Source of the DNA: Rubrivivax sp.
Lineage (GTDB): Bacteria; Pseudomonadota; Gammaproteobacteria; Burkholderiales; Burkholderiaceae_C
Length of the DNA: 64,000 nt
NCBI GenBank assembly: GCA_020248915.1
Contig: JADCGP010000005.1
Location: 186,001-250,000 of the forward strand
Direction: 5' to 3'
In this document: positions 17,921-28,461 of the stretch, piece by piece
Layout: each line of letters begins with the position of its first letter
How positions within the stretch are numbered: position 1 is the stretch's first letter
Program-made: the position numbers and the translations under genes
Notes under the pieces: generated by a model
Database searches by the model: none
Seen by the model: the letters and a program-made list of their open reading frames with translations, nothing else
Told to the model about the DNA's origin: nothing

Positions 17921-18532
17921 ATGATGGTGCTCTATTCCGGAACGACCGATCCCTACTCGCACCGCTGCCGCTTCGTGCTGTTCGAGAAGGGAATGGACTT
18001 CGAGATCCGCGACGTCGACGTCTTCGCCAAGCCGGAGGACATCGCGCTGATGAACCCGTACAACGAGGTCCCGATCCTGGTCGAGCGCGACCTGATCCTG
18101 TACGAGAGCCACATCATCAACGAGTACATCGACGAACGCTTCCCTCACCCCCAGCTGATGCCTGGCGATCCGGTGGCGCGCGCCCGCGTGCGACTGTTCC
18201 TCTTCAACTTCGAGAAGGAACTGTTCAGCAACGTCAACCTGCTCGAGGGGCGCGGTGTCAAGGCCACCGAGAAGCAGCTCGAGAAGGCGCGCGAGCAGAT
18301 CCGTGACCGCCTGACGCAGCTGGCGCCGATCTTCCTGAAGAACAAGTACATGCTCGGCGACGACTTCAGCATGCTGGACGTTGCGATCGCGCCGCTGTTG
18401 TGGCGGCTCGACTACTACGGCATCGACCTGAGCAAGAACGCCGTGCCGCTGCTGAAGTACGCCGAGCGGATCTTCTCGCGCCCGGCCTACATCGAGGCGC
18501 TCACCCCGTCCGAGAAGGTGATGCGCAAGTAG
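17921..18532 (+). CDS. sspA: Stringent starvation protein A (glutathione S-transferase fold)
   Basis: SspA binds RNA polymerase and modulates transcription under starvation and acid stress in E. coli. The 203-residue protein has an N-terminal thioredoxin-like GST domain (to about residue 80, with the NPYNEVPILVERDLILYES stretch) and an all-helical C-terminal domain. The typical GST catalytic Ser/Cys is not evident at the N-terminus, as in SspA. Two ATGs in tandem mark the start. It is followed by sspB after 17 bases, the conserved proteobacterial order, and preceded by petABC as in many Betaproteobacteria. Confidence 0.94.
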   Translation: MMVLYSGTTDPYSHRCRFVLFEKGMDFEIRDVDVFAKPEDIALMNPYNEVPILVERDLILYESHIINEYIDERFPHPQLMPGDPVARARVRLFLFNFEKELFSNVNLLEGRGVKATEKQLEKAREQIRDRLTQLAPIFLKNKYMLGDDFSMLDVAIAPLLWRLDYYGIDLSKNAVPLLKYAERIFSRPAYIEALTPSEKVMRK

Positions 18533-18549
18533 CGCCTCGCCAGCCCCGA

Positions 18550-19071
18550 ATGAGCGCGCCGGGCGACCCCCAGGGCACGAGCACCCGTCCGTACCTGCTG
18601 CGGGCGTTGCACGACTGGTGCACGGACAACGGCTTCACGCCGTACATCGCCGTCCATGTCGACTCCGGCGTGCAGGTGCCCCAGGAGTATGTGAAGAACG
18701 GCGAGATCGTGCTCAACATCGGCTTCGAGGCCACCTCGGGTCTGCAACTGGGCAACGAGTTCATCGAGTTCAAGGCCCGCTTCGGGGGCTTGGCGCGCGA
18801 GATCGTCGTGCCGGTCGACCACGTGGTGGCCATCTACGCGCGCGAGAACGGTCAGGGAATGGCCTTTCCGATGCCCTCCGGCCCGGCCGCCGTGCCCGAG
18901 GGGGCGGGCGGCCCGCGTGCGCTGCGGCTTGCCAGCAGCGAGCCCGCAGGCGAGCCCGGTGCCGCGCCTTCCGGTGCAGCCGGCGACGCGGGCGAGCGAG
19001 ACGATGGCGGGCCCGACCCCGACCCGGCGGCGCCCGGTGGCGGACGGCCGGCCCTCAAGCGCGTCAAGTAG
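18550..19071 (+). CDS. sspB: ClpXP protease specificity-enhancing factor SspB
   Basis: SspB tethers ssrA-tagged proteins to ClpXP. The 173-residue protein has the substrate-binding domain in the first 110 residues (RPYLLRALHDWCTDNGFTPY, then the VNIGFEATSGLQ-type core) and a long, flexible, Pro/Gly/Ala-rich tail ending in a short basic segment (PALKRVK) that matches the ClpX-binding XB peptide position. The start at 18550 removes an overlap with sspA present in the longer frame. Confidence 0.95.
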   Translation: MSAPGDPQGTSTRPYLLRALHDWCTDNGFTPYIAVHVDSGVQVPQEYVKNGEIVLNIGFEATSGLQLGNEFIEFKARFGGLAREIVVPVDHVVAIYARENGQGMAFPMPSGPAAVPEGAGGPRALRLASSEPAGEPGAAPSGAAGDAGERDDGGPDPDPAAPGGGRPALKRVK

Positions 19072-19101
19072 GGCGTCGGCGTCGCCTGCACCGTGCGCTC
19101 C

Positions 19102-19107
19102 TAGAAT
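19102..19107 (+). promoter_or_regulatory. -10 box for tRNA-Thr
   Basis: TAGAAT ends 10 bases before the first base of the tRNA, a normal distance for a short tRNA leader. No good -35 is visible. Confidence 0.5.
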
Positions 19108-19117
19108 CTGCGTCGCC

Positions 19118-19193
19118 GCCGGCTTAGCTCAGTTGGTAGAGCACCCGCCTTGTAAGCGGAAGGTCGTCCGTTCGATTCGGACAGCCGGCACCA
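19118..19193 (+). tRNA. tRNA-Thr (anticodon UGU)
   Basis: The 76-base sequence folds into a full cloverleaf: acceptor GCCGGCT/AGCCGGC, D-arm GCTC/GAGC, anticodon loop CTTGTAA giving UGU, and T-arm GTCCG/CGGAC with TTCGATT. The 3' CCA is encoded. The outermost anticodon-stem pair (C-A) is mismatched. It reads ACA and, by wobble, other Thr codons. Confidence 0.97.
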
Positions 19194-19214
19194 AGGCCGG
19201 AGGTTGCGGCGACC

Positions 19215-19568
19215 TCAGCCGCGAGGACGGATCTTGATCTTCACCATGGGACCGACCACGCCGCGCGCGGCCAGCGCCGCCTCGATCGACGGCACGCACT
19301 GGCGCAGCTTGGCCGCGGCAGCGGAGTGCTCGGCCAGCAGAACCCAGGCCTCCTCGTCGAGCGGACCGGCGCGCACCAGCGCCGCCAGACCCGCCGGCAT
19401 GGAGGGTGCCGCCAGCGCGAGGCGTCGCTCGGACTCGCGCACGCGCGCGAGCAGCGCCGACAGCGGCACGCTGTCGGCCAGCGCGCCGGACAGCGGCCGT
19501 GCGCTCCAGTGGCGGCCGCGCGCGGCCGGCGGCGGCGCAGGGGCGGGGGGGGCGGAGGGCGCGGTCAT
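19215..19568 (-). CDS. DciA-like protein (DUF721)
   Basis: A 117-residue protein fitting the DUF721/DciA family, whose members act with replicative helicase DnaB in bacteria lacking DnaC. Conserved features are the central helix-rich part (LAALVRAGPLDEEAWVLLAEH) followed by the LRQCVPSIEAAL segment and a basic KIKIRPRG end. The assignment rests partly on position: in Burkholderiales a DUF721 gene is often divergent from an M23 peptidase gene next to secA. The first 20 residues are Pro/Ala-rich. Only 21 bases separate it from the divergent M23 start; TAGACT on this strand lies 12 bases before its ATG. Confidence 0.7.
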   Translation of the reverse strand: MTAPSAPPAPAPPPAARGRHWSARPLSGALADSVPLSALLARVRESERRLALAAPSMPAGLAALVRAGPLDEEAWVLLAEHSAAAAKLRQCVPSIEAALAARGVVGPMVKIKIRPRG

Positions 19569-19589
19569 GGCAACGCACGGAGTCTAGCG

Positions 19590-20615
19590 ATGCAACTGAT
19601 GATCACCCACGGCAGCGTAGCCCGCAGCCGCGTGATCCACCTGTCACGCTGGCAGCTGGCCCTCGGTGTGTTCGCACTGGCCGCGCTGCTGATGCTGCTG
19701 TCGGGCGCGGTCTACCACTTCGTGTTCCTGAAAGCCGCGCGCGAGGGCTGGCCGGTCGTCAGCCAGGTGGTGCGGCTCGTCGTGCGCGACGAGATCGCCC
19801 AGCGCGACCGTTTCATGCGCGAGAACCTCGATGCGATGGCGCAGCGCGTGGGCGAGATGCAGGCCAAGCTGGTGCGGCTGGAAGCCGTCGGCCTGCGGGT
19901 CGTCGGGCTGGCGGGGGTCAAGCCGGAGGACCTGAGGCCGGCCGAGCGCGGCACGGTCCCGGGGGCGGCGCCGGCGGCAGCCCCCTTGGCCGGACCGGGA
20001 CGCGGAGGTCCGTACGTGCCCCTGGAGGCGCCCTCGCTCGAACAGCTTCGGCAGACGATCGAGGGGCTGGACGTGGCGGCCGACCAGAGCCTGGACGTCT
20101 TCACGCTGGCCGAATCGCGCCTGCTCGAGTCGCGACTCGCCGCACTGATGATCCCGAGTGCTGCGCCGGTGGCGGTGGCAGCCGGCTCGGGGTTCGGCTT
20201 TCGAGCCGACCCTTTCACCGGTCGTCCGGCGCTGCACACGGGCCTGGACTTCCCCGCCGAGGTCGGCACGCCGATCCATGCCGCCGCGGGCGGCATCGTC
20301 GTGGCGCGGGAGTGGCACCCGGCCTACGGCCACGTGCTCGAGATCGACCACGGCAACGGACTGGCCACCCGCTACGCGCACTGCGCCTCGATCGACGTCG
20401 AGATCGGCACCGTGGTGCGGCGCGGGCAGGCGGTGGCCAAGGTCGGCAACAGCGGCCGCTCGACCGGGCCGCACCTGCATTTCGAGGTGCTGCTGAACGG
20501 CGTGCCTCAGGACCCGGCACGTTTCCTGGCGGGCGGCTCGCGCCTCGCCACCGAATTCGCCACTCGGCCGGCGCCGCGTCGCCCGGGCACCGTCCCGGCC
20601 AATCCCCCCGGCTGA
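19590..20615 (+). CDS. M23 family metallopeptidase (LytM-type)
   Basis: A 341-residue envelope protein: one N-terminal transmembrane anchor (about residues 22-46), a periplasmic helical stalk with coiled-coil character (50-110), a Pro/Ala linker, and a C-terminal peptidase M23 domain (about 195-310). Zinc-site motifs are complete: HTGLDFP (HxxxD) and HLHFE (HxH), with the GRSTGPH approach, so it should be an active peptidoglycan endopeptidase rather than an EnvC-type activator. The frame is open further upstream but the ATG at 19590 starts directly before the membrane segment. It precedes secA as in other Burkholderiales. Confidence 0.9.
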   Translation: MQLMITHGSVARSRVIHLSRWQLALGVFALAALLMLLSGAVYHFVFLKAAREGWPVVSQVVRLVVRDEIAQRDRFMRENLDAMAQRVGEMQAKLVRLEAVGLRVVGLAGVKPEDLRPAERGTVPGAAPAAAPLAGPGRGGPYVPLEAPSLEQLRQTIEGLDVAADQSLDVFTLAESRLLESRLAALMIPSAAPVAVAAGSGFGFRADPFTGRPALHTGLDFPAEVGTPIHAAAGGIVVAREWHPAYGHVLEIDHGNGLATRYAHCASIDVEIGTVVRRGQAVAKVGNSGRSTGPHLHFEVLLNGVPQDPARFLAGGSRLATEFATRPAPRRPGTVPANPPG

Positions 20616-20653
20616 CTACCCAGTCCTTCACGGGGTGCCTGGACCCCGGGTGG

Positions 20654-20659
20654 TAGACT
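20654..20659 (+). promoter_or_regulatory. Possible -10 box for secA
   Basis: TAGACT lies 195 bases before the secA ATG, giving a long leader that contains the tandem repeat at 20701-20750. A small hairpin (CGGGGT/ACCCCG) overlaps the region just upstream. Confidence 0.35.
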
Positions 20660-20700
20660 GTCGGGCTTGTCCTGAGCGGCTCCGCGCCTGCGGCCCGCAG

Positions 20701-20750
20701 ACTGGCCCGCAGAGGCCCGCAGAGGCCCGCAGAGGCCCGCAGAGGGCCGC
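20701..20750 (+). repeat. Five tandem 10-bp units in the secA leader
   Basis: Three exact copies of AGAGGCCCGC (20711-20740) are flanked by two degenerate copies, ACTGGCCCGC and AGAGGGCCGC. There is no spacer, so it is a microsatellite-like tandem repeat, not a CRISPR. Confidence 0.85.
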
Positions 20751-20854
20751 GACCGGGCAGCGGCGCCGGCACGGCGACGGCCGGCCGGACGCCGGTCCCC
20801 CTTCTGCGGTGCAGGGTCCGCATCCTGCCCCGCCCGAACCGCACGCACCCGCCC

Positions 20855-23619
<2,765 letters not shown>

Positions 23620-23623
<4 letters not shown>

Positions 23624-24081
23624 GCCGGACGTCGCGTCGCAACGCGCGCGCCGAGGCGGGCGCGTCCGTGGCCCGCGCACTGGCTGTCGGCTCGGCGCTG
23701 GCCGTCACGGCCTGCCTGGCCTCCTCGCCCGATCCGGCCCGACCGCCGGCCGCCACGCTGGGCCCGTCGGTGCAGCCGGTGCCGGCAGCCTCGGCTCCTC
23801 CCGCTTCCGCCCCCATCCCGCTGCGCCCCTCGGGGCGAGTGGGCCTCATCGTCCACGTCGATCCTGCCGTCGTTGCCGCGGGTTCGGCAGCCAGCGAGCG
23901 GCTGCGCGCGGAACTCCGCGCGCTCGGCGCGGTCGTTCGCAGCCGCGTCGACGGGGCCCAGCCGGCCCTGCTGGTCGAAGCGCCGGCCGATGCCATCGGC
24001 CGCATCCGTGCGCTGGCCGGGGTGCGGGCCGTCGGAGCGATTCCCGACGCCGAGCGCTGGCCCGGCCTGCCCGACCGCTGA
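23620..24081 (+). CDS. Putative lipoprotein with an inhibitor-I9-like domain
   Basis: A 153-residue protein with a lipoprotein signal (basic N-terminus, hydrophobic 18-31, lipobox VTAC, C32), a Pro/Ala linker (33-70), and a compact domain at 73-143. The domain pattern, strand GLIVHVD, helix [12 protein letters not shown], strands around PALLVEA, helix [10 protein letters not shown] and final strand RAVGAI, matches the beta-alpha-beta-beta-alpha-beta fold of subtilisin propeptides (inhibitor I9). It also resembles the propeptide of the convergent subtilase at 24178-27357. It starts inside the secA stop (ATGA), so it is translationally coupled to secA. Family assignment is by eye; it may be a protease inhibitor or folding helper, which is inference. 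Confidence 0.6.
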
Positions 24082-24105
24082 CACGCTCGGCGCCGCCGGG
24101 GCGCC

Positions 24106-24137
24106 AAGAAAAAGGGGCGCTGCCTGCGCAGCGCCCC
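24106..24137 (-). terminator. Rho-independent terminator of the subtilase gene
   Basis: Read on the minus strand, a perfect 10-bp stem (GGGGCGCTGC/GCAGCGCCCC, loop of 4) is followed by TTTTTCTT. It lies about 40 bases beyond the subtilase stop. The T-tract side shows it serves the minus strand. Confidence 0.8.
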
Positions 24138-24142
24138 CGCAC

Positions 24143-24161
24143 GGGCCGCAAGATGCGGCCC
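24143..24161. other. Second hairpin between I9-like and subtilase genes
   Basis: GGGCCGC and GCGGCCC flank a 5-base loop, between the terminator hairpin and the subtilase stop. There is no U-tract on either side; it may support 3'-end processing. Confidence 0.5.
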
Positions 24162-24177
24162 GGGTCCTGGTCGGGCT

Positions 24178-27100
24178 TCAGGGCGTCAGCTGCACGATGC
24201 CCGTCTCGCGCCCGAACTGCGCGTCGCGGTACATCATCAGCATGCCGCTGTGCGCGGGCGAGACGGCGTCGCCAGCGGAGTTCCGGGTCATCGTCACCGT
24301 GGTCGTTCCGCCGACCGGCACCGTGGTGGTGAAGGTGTTGGGGATGAAGCGCGGATTGGCCAGGTTCACCTGCATCGGACCGATCGAGTCGGACAGGAGC
24401 CCGGTGAAGTAGTTGTCCGTTGCCCGCACGGTGAAGCTGAAGGTCGAGGTGGGCGTCAGCGACAACTGGGGCCCGGTGCCGGGCAGCGTCGTCGTCACCA
24501 TCGGGATCGTCATGATCACGTTTCCGGTGGCGAGATCGGTGTCGGTGAAGAAGAACACCGAGCCAGTCGTCGTCGACAGCTTGCGCAGCGCCGTGACGTT
24601 CTGGCCCGACGAGGCGAAGGTCCCCGACTCGGTGGTGAACGCCTCGAACTCCGGCGTGCCGTCGTTGTTGACGTCGATCTGCACCGCGAACCCGGCCGGG
24701 TAGTTGGGATGCGACCGTGCTCCCCAGGTGTTCACCGCGAACTGGATGCCCCACACCGGCGCCTCGTTCGTGCCGCCGATCTGCACCAGCCGCACACCCA
24801 CCGCGCGCAGGTCGATGACGGCGTAGCCGTCGCCCTCTCCAGGCAGTTGCGACGGTGGCAGTTGCGGGCTGGTGCCCGTGAGGTAGAACGCCTCGACGCG
24901 ACCGTCCACGGACCCGCCGGCGTTGGTCATCGCCAGCGGCGCGGACGCAGCGCCGCCCATGGCGATCGAGGCCGGCGCCACGACGTTGTGTGCGCGGTGC
25001 GGCAGGATGTGCCAGGGCAGGCGCACCGTGTCGGTGGCGTCGGCGATCGTCACGTAGCCGTCGTACTCGGGCAGGTCAAGCAGCGAGCCGTCGCCGCCAG
25101 CGGCCCCGCCGTTGACGCCGGTGCTGGCCCAGGTGGGAAGCAGCGCTGCGTTGACCGTGGCCGTCAGCATGAACGTCGCGCTGCCGTTGGCCGGCACCGA
25201 GACGGTGGCCGGCGCGCTCAGCGTCACACCACCCGAGGCCTGGTCGTTGGCGTAGCGGAAGCTGCGGCCGATCGTGTAGGTGCGGGCCACGTTGGCGTAG
25301 TTGCGCACCAGCACGCGCTTGCGGTAGACCTGCGTGCCGACGTTGCGGGTGACGCCCATCGACAGGCTCACCGCGGCGGGGTCGGAGGCGTCCCAGGCGC
25401 CGGTGGTCAGCGCGGCGGAGCGGTTGACGCGCACCTCACCGGCCCCGATGCGGGTGATCGGCAGCAGCGGGTTGGTCGCCGAGGCCGGACCGGCACGGAG
25501 GGTGACGTTGGTCTCGGCCGCGTTCATCAGCCGCGCCTTGACCTCGTGCGGCTGCAGCGCTGGGTTCTGCTGCAGCAGCAGCGCGGCGGAACCGGCCACC
25601 ATCGGGGCCGCGCCGGAGGTGCCGCCGAAGACAGACTGCCCGTTGCCGGTGCCCACCTCGGCCGACAGCGAGGCGCCCGGGGCGCCGATGTCGGGCTTGA
25701 TCTGTCCGATGCCGTTCGAGGGGCCGCGCGAACTGATCGCCACGATGCTGCCGGCCGCCGAGATCGGTGTACCGGTGTTCGCCGTCACCGTGTCGCCTGC
25801 GGCGAGCCGCGTACGGATCGTGTTGCCGTCGGCCTGCGTGAGGACCAGCGCGGGGATGATCGCCCCGCCGGCGACGGGCGGGCCCTGCACGAACGTCGGC
25901 GGGTCGCCCGCGGCGTTGTTGTCGATGATGATGCCCACGGCGCCGGCGTTGGCCGCGTGCGTGACCTTGTCGCTGACCGAACAGGTACCGCGCCGCACGA
26001 TGGCCACGAAGCCCGTCAGCGACCCCGACGGCAGCGCGGCGCAGGCGTCGTTGGCCGGGGGCGCACCGGGACTGGCGGCCGTGGCCTTGACGTTGCCGGC
26101 GAACGTGCCGGGGGCCCAGGCCATGGTGTTGGTGTTGGTGATCGTGCCGGCGATCGACGCCGGGGCGGTGATCACCAATGGCAGCACGGTGGCCGTCGGC
26201 ACCTGGGTCTGCGCGACGCTGATTGCCGACGTCGACATCGAGGGCGAGCCGGTGATGAAGGGCCGGTTGGCGCTGTTGCCTGCCGACGCGACGACGACGA
26301 CGCCGAACTGCGAGGCGGCATTCGTCGAGAAGACGGTGGGGTTCTCGCGCTGCCCGTAGGAGGCGCCAAACGACATGTTGATCACGTCGACCGCGTCGGA
26401 GAGGTCGCCGTCCTGGTTCGGGTCGAGCGAGAAGTCGATGCCCTGCAGCATGGCGATACCGCTGCACGGGCTCCCGAGCGCAGAGCAAACCTTAACCGCG
26501 TACAGCTTGGCACCGGGCGCGACGCCCTTGCGCACGCCGTCGGCGCTACGGCCGAGGATGATGTCGGCGACGTTGTTGCCGTGACCGCCGGTGACGGTGC
26601 GGGCGATCGGGTTCGGGTCCGGCTGGAGCGGCGGGGTGCCACCAAGACCAGTCCATACCTCGCCGACGAAGTCGTACCCGCCGATCACCTTGGGGGCCGT
26701 CGGGCCGAAGAAGCTGGCGCAGATGCCGCTCGGCGCCACGTTGGCCTGCGCGTAGCAGGTGTTGTAGTCGGCGACCGAGCCCGTGCCGCCCAGGTTGTAG
26801 TGCATGAAGTCGACGCCCGAGTCGAGCACCGCGACGCGCACGCCCGTGCCGTCCAGGCCGGCGGCCTGCAGCACCGATGCGCCGATGTAGGGTACGGTGG
26901 TGGCCAGGTCGAGCTGGTAGTCGCCGACCTGCAGCACCTGGGCCACGCCGGGCAGGCGTGCGATCACCGGGGCCTGGCTGGCCGCGACCTCGACGACCAG
27001 TGCGTTGCTCGCCTTGGTCAGCGACGCGACCTGACGCCCGCCGAGAGCGCCGATCTGCGACATCAGCGTCGCCTGCTTGGCCGCCAGCTGCGCCGTGTAG

Positions 27101-27357
27101 GCGCGCTGCTGGTCGGCCGTCATCTTCATGCCGCTCCGCTTGTTGCCTGCCACTGCGGCCAGCGGCGCGTCACCGAGGCGGACGAACAGCGGGACCAAGT
27201 CATTGCCCGATCCGGCGGGCTGCTGCGCGGTGCTGGGTGCGGACGAAGGCACCGCCAGCGCGGAAACGTTGGTCTGGGCATGAACGCCCGCGACGGCGCC
27301 CAGCGCGGCGCCGATCAGCATGCCGTGCACGGGGCGAGCAAGTCGAAAAAGCCTCAT
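24178..27357 (-). CDS. Secreted S8 subtilase with propeptide and PA domain
   Basis: A 1059-residue secreted serine protease. In order: signal peptide (1-27, cleavage after GVHA), I9-type propeptide (about 53-150), and a Vpr-like catalytic domain with D179 (VAVLDSGVD), H259, oxyanion N361 (ASAGNS) and S581 (GGTSGAAP). A PA insert lies at about 430-520 (VAIVRRGTCSVSDKV). Beta-rich Fn3-like regions fill the C-terminal 400 residues. The His motif reads GHGNNVAD instead of GHGTHVAG, an unusual variant with the catalytic His retained. No PEP-CTERM or autotransporter end is visible, so it is likely released or surface-associated by other means. Strong AGGAGG before the ATG; own terminator downstream. 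Lies downstream of the PEP-CTERM-like gene. Confidence 0.92.
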   Translation of the reverse strand: MRLFRLARPVHGMLIGAALGAVAGVHAQTNVSALAVPSSAPSTAQQPAGSGNDLVPLFVRLGDAPLAAVAGNKRSGMKMTADQQRAYTAQLAAKQATLMSQIGALGGRQVASLTKASNALVVEVAASQAPVIARLPGVAQVLQVGDYQLDLATTVPYIGASVLQAAGLDGTGVRVAVLDSGVDFMHYNLGGTGSVADYNTCYAQANVAPSGICASFFGPTAPKVIGGYDFVGEVWTGLGGTPPLQPDPNPIARTVTGGHGNNVADIILGRSADGVRKGVAPGAKLYAVKVCSALGSPCSGIAMLQGIDFSLDPNQDGDLSDAVDVINMSFGASYGQRENPTVFSTNAASQFGVVVVASAGNSANRPFITGSPSMSTSAISVAQTQVPTATVLPLVITAPASIAGTITNTNTMAWAPGTFAGNVKATAASPGAPPANDACAALPSGSLTGFVAIVRRGTCSVSDKVTHAANAGAVGIIIDNNAAGDPPTFVQGPPVAGGAIIPALVLTQADGNTIRTRLAAGDTVTANTGTPISAAGSIVAISSRGPSNGIGQIKPDIGAPGASLSAEVGTGNGQSVFGGTSGAAPMVAGSAALLLQQNPALQPHEVKARLMNAAETNVTLRAGPASATNPLLPITRIGAGEVRVNRSAALTTGAWDASDPAAVSLSMGVTRNVGTQVYRKRVLVRNYANVARTYTIGRSFRYANDQASGGVTLSAPATVSVPANGSATFMLTATVNAALLPTWASTGVNGGAAGGDGSLLDLPEYDGYVTIADATDTVRLPWHILPHRAHNVVAPASIAMGGAASAPLAMTNAGGSVDGRVEAFYLTGTSPQLPPSQLPGEGDGYAVIDLRAVGVRLVQIGGTNEAPVWGIQFAVNTWGARSHPNYPAGFAVQIDVNNDGTPEFEAFTTESGTFASSGQNVTALRKLSTTTGSVFFFTDTDLATGNVIMTIPMVTTTLPGTGPQLSLTPTSTFSFTVRATDNYFTGLLSDSIGPMQVNLANPRFIPNTFTTTVPVGGTTTVTMTRNSAGDAVSPAHSGMLMMYRDAQFGRETGIVQLTP

Positions 27358-27390
27358 GGGCTCCTCCTGGTTATGGCTACAGCTTCGACG

Positions 27391-27415
27391 CCCGCGCCGG
27401 GGGCACCGGCGCGGG
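27391..27415. other. 10-bp hairpin between PEP-CTERM-like and subtilase genes
   Basis: CCCGCGCCGG and CCGGCGCGGG flank a 5-base loop (GGGCA), 34 bases before the subtilase start on the minus strand. It lacks a U-tract. It could attenuate transcription from the PEP-CTERM-like gene into the subtilase gene. A short near-palindrome CCGTCT/AGACGG overlaps the upstream gene's stop at 27449-27461. Confidence 0.5.
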
Positions 27416-27453
27416 ACGGGGTCGGGAACGTTGTCGGGCAGGAAGGTACCGTC

Positions 27454-28128
27454 TCAGACGGCACGCCCGCTTTGTAGCGGCTGAACCCGCTGCCTGCGAA
27501 TCAGGAAAAACAGCCCCCCGGCCACCAGTGCCAGTGTGCCAGGCGTCGGAACGTCGACCGCGATCTGGTAGGCGCCAACCAGCGAGGGGTTGAGGCTCAG
27601 CGGCGAGCCCATCCAGCCCGCCAAGGCGCTGGTGGACAGGACCGCGCCGGTGCCGAAGCTGTCGAAGATCGGGTTGCCCATCGCGTCCATCGGCTCGACG
27701 CCGGCGTATGCGATGGCGAGGTAGTAGTCGCCGACGGGAAGCTGGTTGACCAGGTTGAAGAAGGCCTGGCCGTTGCCGCCGCTCTCGTCGTCCATCGCGA
27801 CGCCCATGCCGGCACCGTCGAAGAGGAACAGCACCGGGTCGGCGATCAGCGAGGTGTCGAAGCCGAGGCCGGTGGAGGCGCCGAGGATGCAGCGCAGCAG
27901 GTCGATCCGGTACATGTCGACCAGGTCGAGGCTGTTGGGCTCGTTCGACAGGCCGCCGCTGATCAGCAGGTTGACGTAGCCGTTCCGGGCGTCCTGCGCC
28001 GTGGCCAGCGAATCGCCGGCATCGGTCTCGGAGATACTGATCGGCGCCGCGCTGGCAGGACTGGCCAGCATCGCAAAGCAGGCGGCTACGGCGGCCAAGC
28101 CGCCACGAAGCCGGGCATTGAAGGTCAT
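27454..28128 (-). CDS. PEP-CTERM-like sorted secreted protein
   Basis: A 224-residue secreted protein: signal peptide (about 1-27, PASAA cleavage region), a beta-rich body with an Asp/Gly-rich stretch (FLFDGAGMGVAMDDESGG), and a C-terminal tail made of VPTPG (193-197), a hydrophobic helix and a basic cluster (RRQR). That tripartite tail fits the PEP-CTERM sorting signal recognised by exosortase EpsH/XrtA, in the VPTPG variant of VPEPA. The body resembles the DVUA0089/pre-peptidase C-terminal type only loosely. AGGAG precedes the ATG. It is upstream of, and possibly co-transcribed with, the subtilase. No exosortase lies in the window. Confidence 0.75.
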   Translation of the reverse strand: MTFNARLRGGLAAVAACFAMLASPASAAPISISETDAGDSLATAQDARNGYVNLLISGGLSNEPNSLDLVDMYRIDLLRCILGASTGLGFDTSLIADPVLFLFDGAGMGVAMDDESGGNGQAFFNLVNQLPVGDYYLAIAYAGVEPMDAMGNPIFDSFGTGAVLSTSALAGWMGSPLSLNPSLVGAYQIAVDVPTPGTLALVAGGLFFLIRRQRVQPLQSGRAV

Positions 28129-28461
28129 GGTGTTTCTCCTAGGCTTGCAGAAAGATCCGCCGGAATTAACCAGCTAATCGGCTGGCCAGCAAGTTCCGGG
28201 CCTGCGCTCTGCGAGGATGAAGGGGCCGGGACGGTCTTCCGAGGGCAAAGACCCCGTGCAGTGCGTCACGGTGCGGATGGTCGGACGTGAAGTCCTTCGC
28301 GCTGCTGTAAGCTCCGCCGACACCGGGTTATCACGGGGTCGCGCTCGCCTCGCTCCGACGCCCGGGCGCGCGGAGGCGGCAGCCCGCACTCGCCGGCTGC
28401 CTACACTTGCAGGCTCGGCCCGCCCAAAGACCCCTGTGCAGCCCGTCGACCCCCCGAGCCC
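28129..28461. other. 333-base intergenic region upstream of argJ
   Basis: Divergent promoter space for the PEP-CTERM-like gene (minus) and argJ (plus). It holds two copies of an imperfect direct repeat, CAAAGACCCCGTGCAG at 28246-28261 and CAAAGACCCCTGTGCAG at 28425-28441, and an imperfect hairpin around 28318-28341. A sigma-54 site was sought on the minus strand and the GG-GC spacing did not fit. No convincing small gene. Confidence 0.55.
28402..28407 (+). promoter_or_regulatory. Possible -10 box for argJ
   Basis: TACACT lies 54 bases before the argJ ATG, with one direct-repeat copy between them. No clear -35 box. Confidence 0.35.

Noticed and set aside
19118..19200. Genomic island attached at tRNA-Thr
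   Set aside because: No integrase, direct repeat of the tRNA 3' end or composition change nearby; flanking genes are core genes in conserved order.
20701..20750. Possible CRISPR
   Set aside because: The repeats are 10 bp and contiguous, with no spacers and no cas genes.
24250..27477. Plus-strand frame of 1075 codons opposite the subtilase
   Set aside because: Shadow; the minus frame has signal peptide, catalytic triad, RBS and terminator.
28129..28200. Sigma-54 promoter for the PEP-CTERM-like gene
   Set aside because: The GG and GC elements are 11 bases apart instead of 10 and the flanks do not match, so it does not fit.
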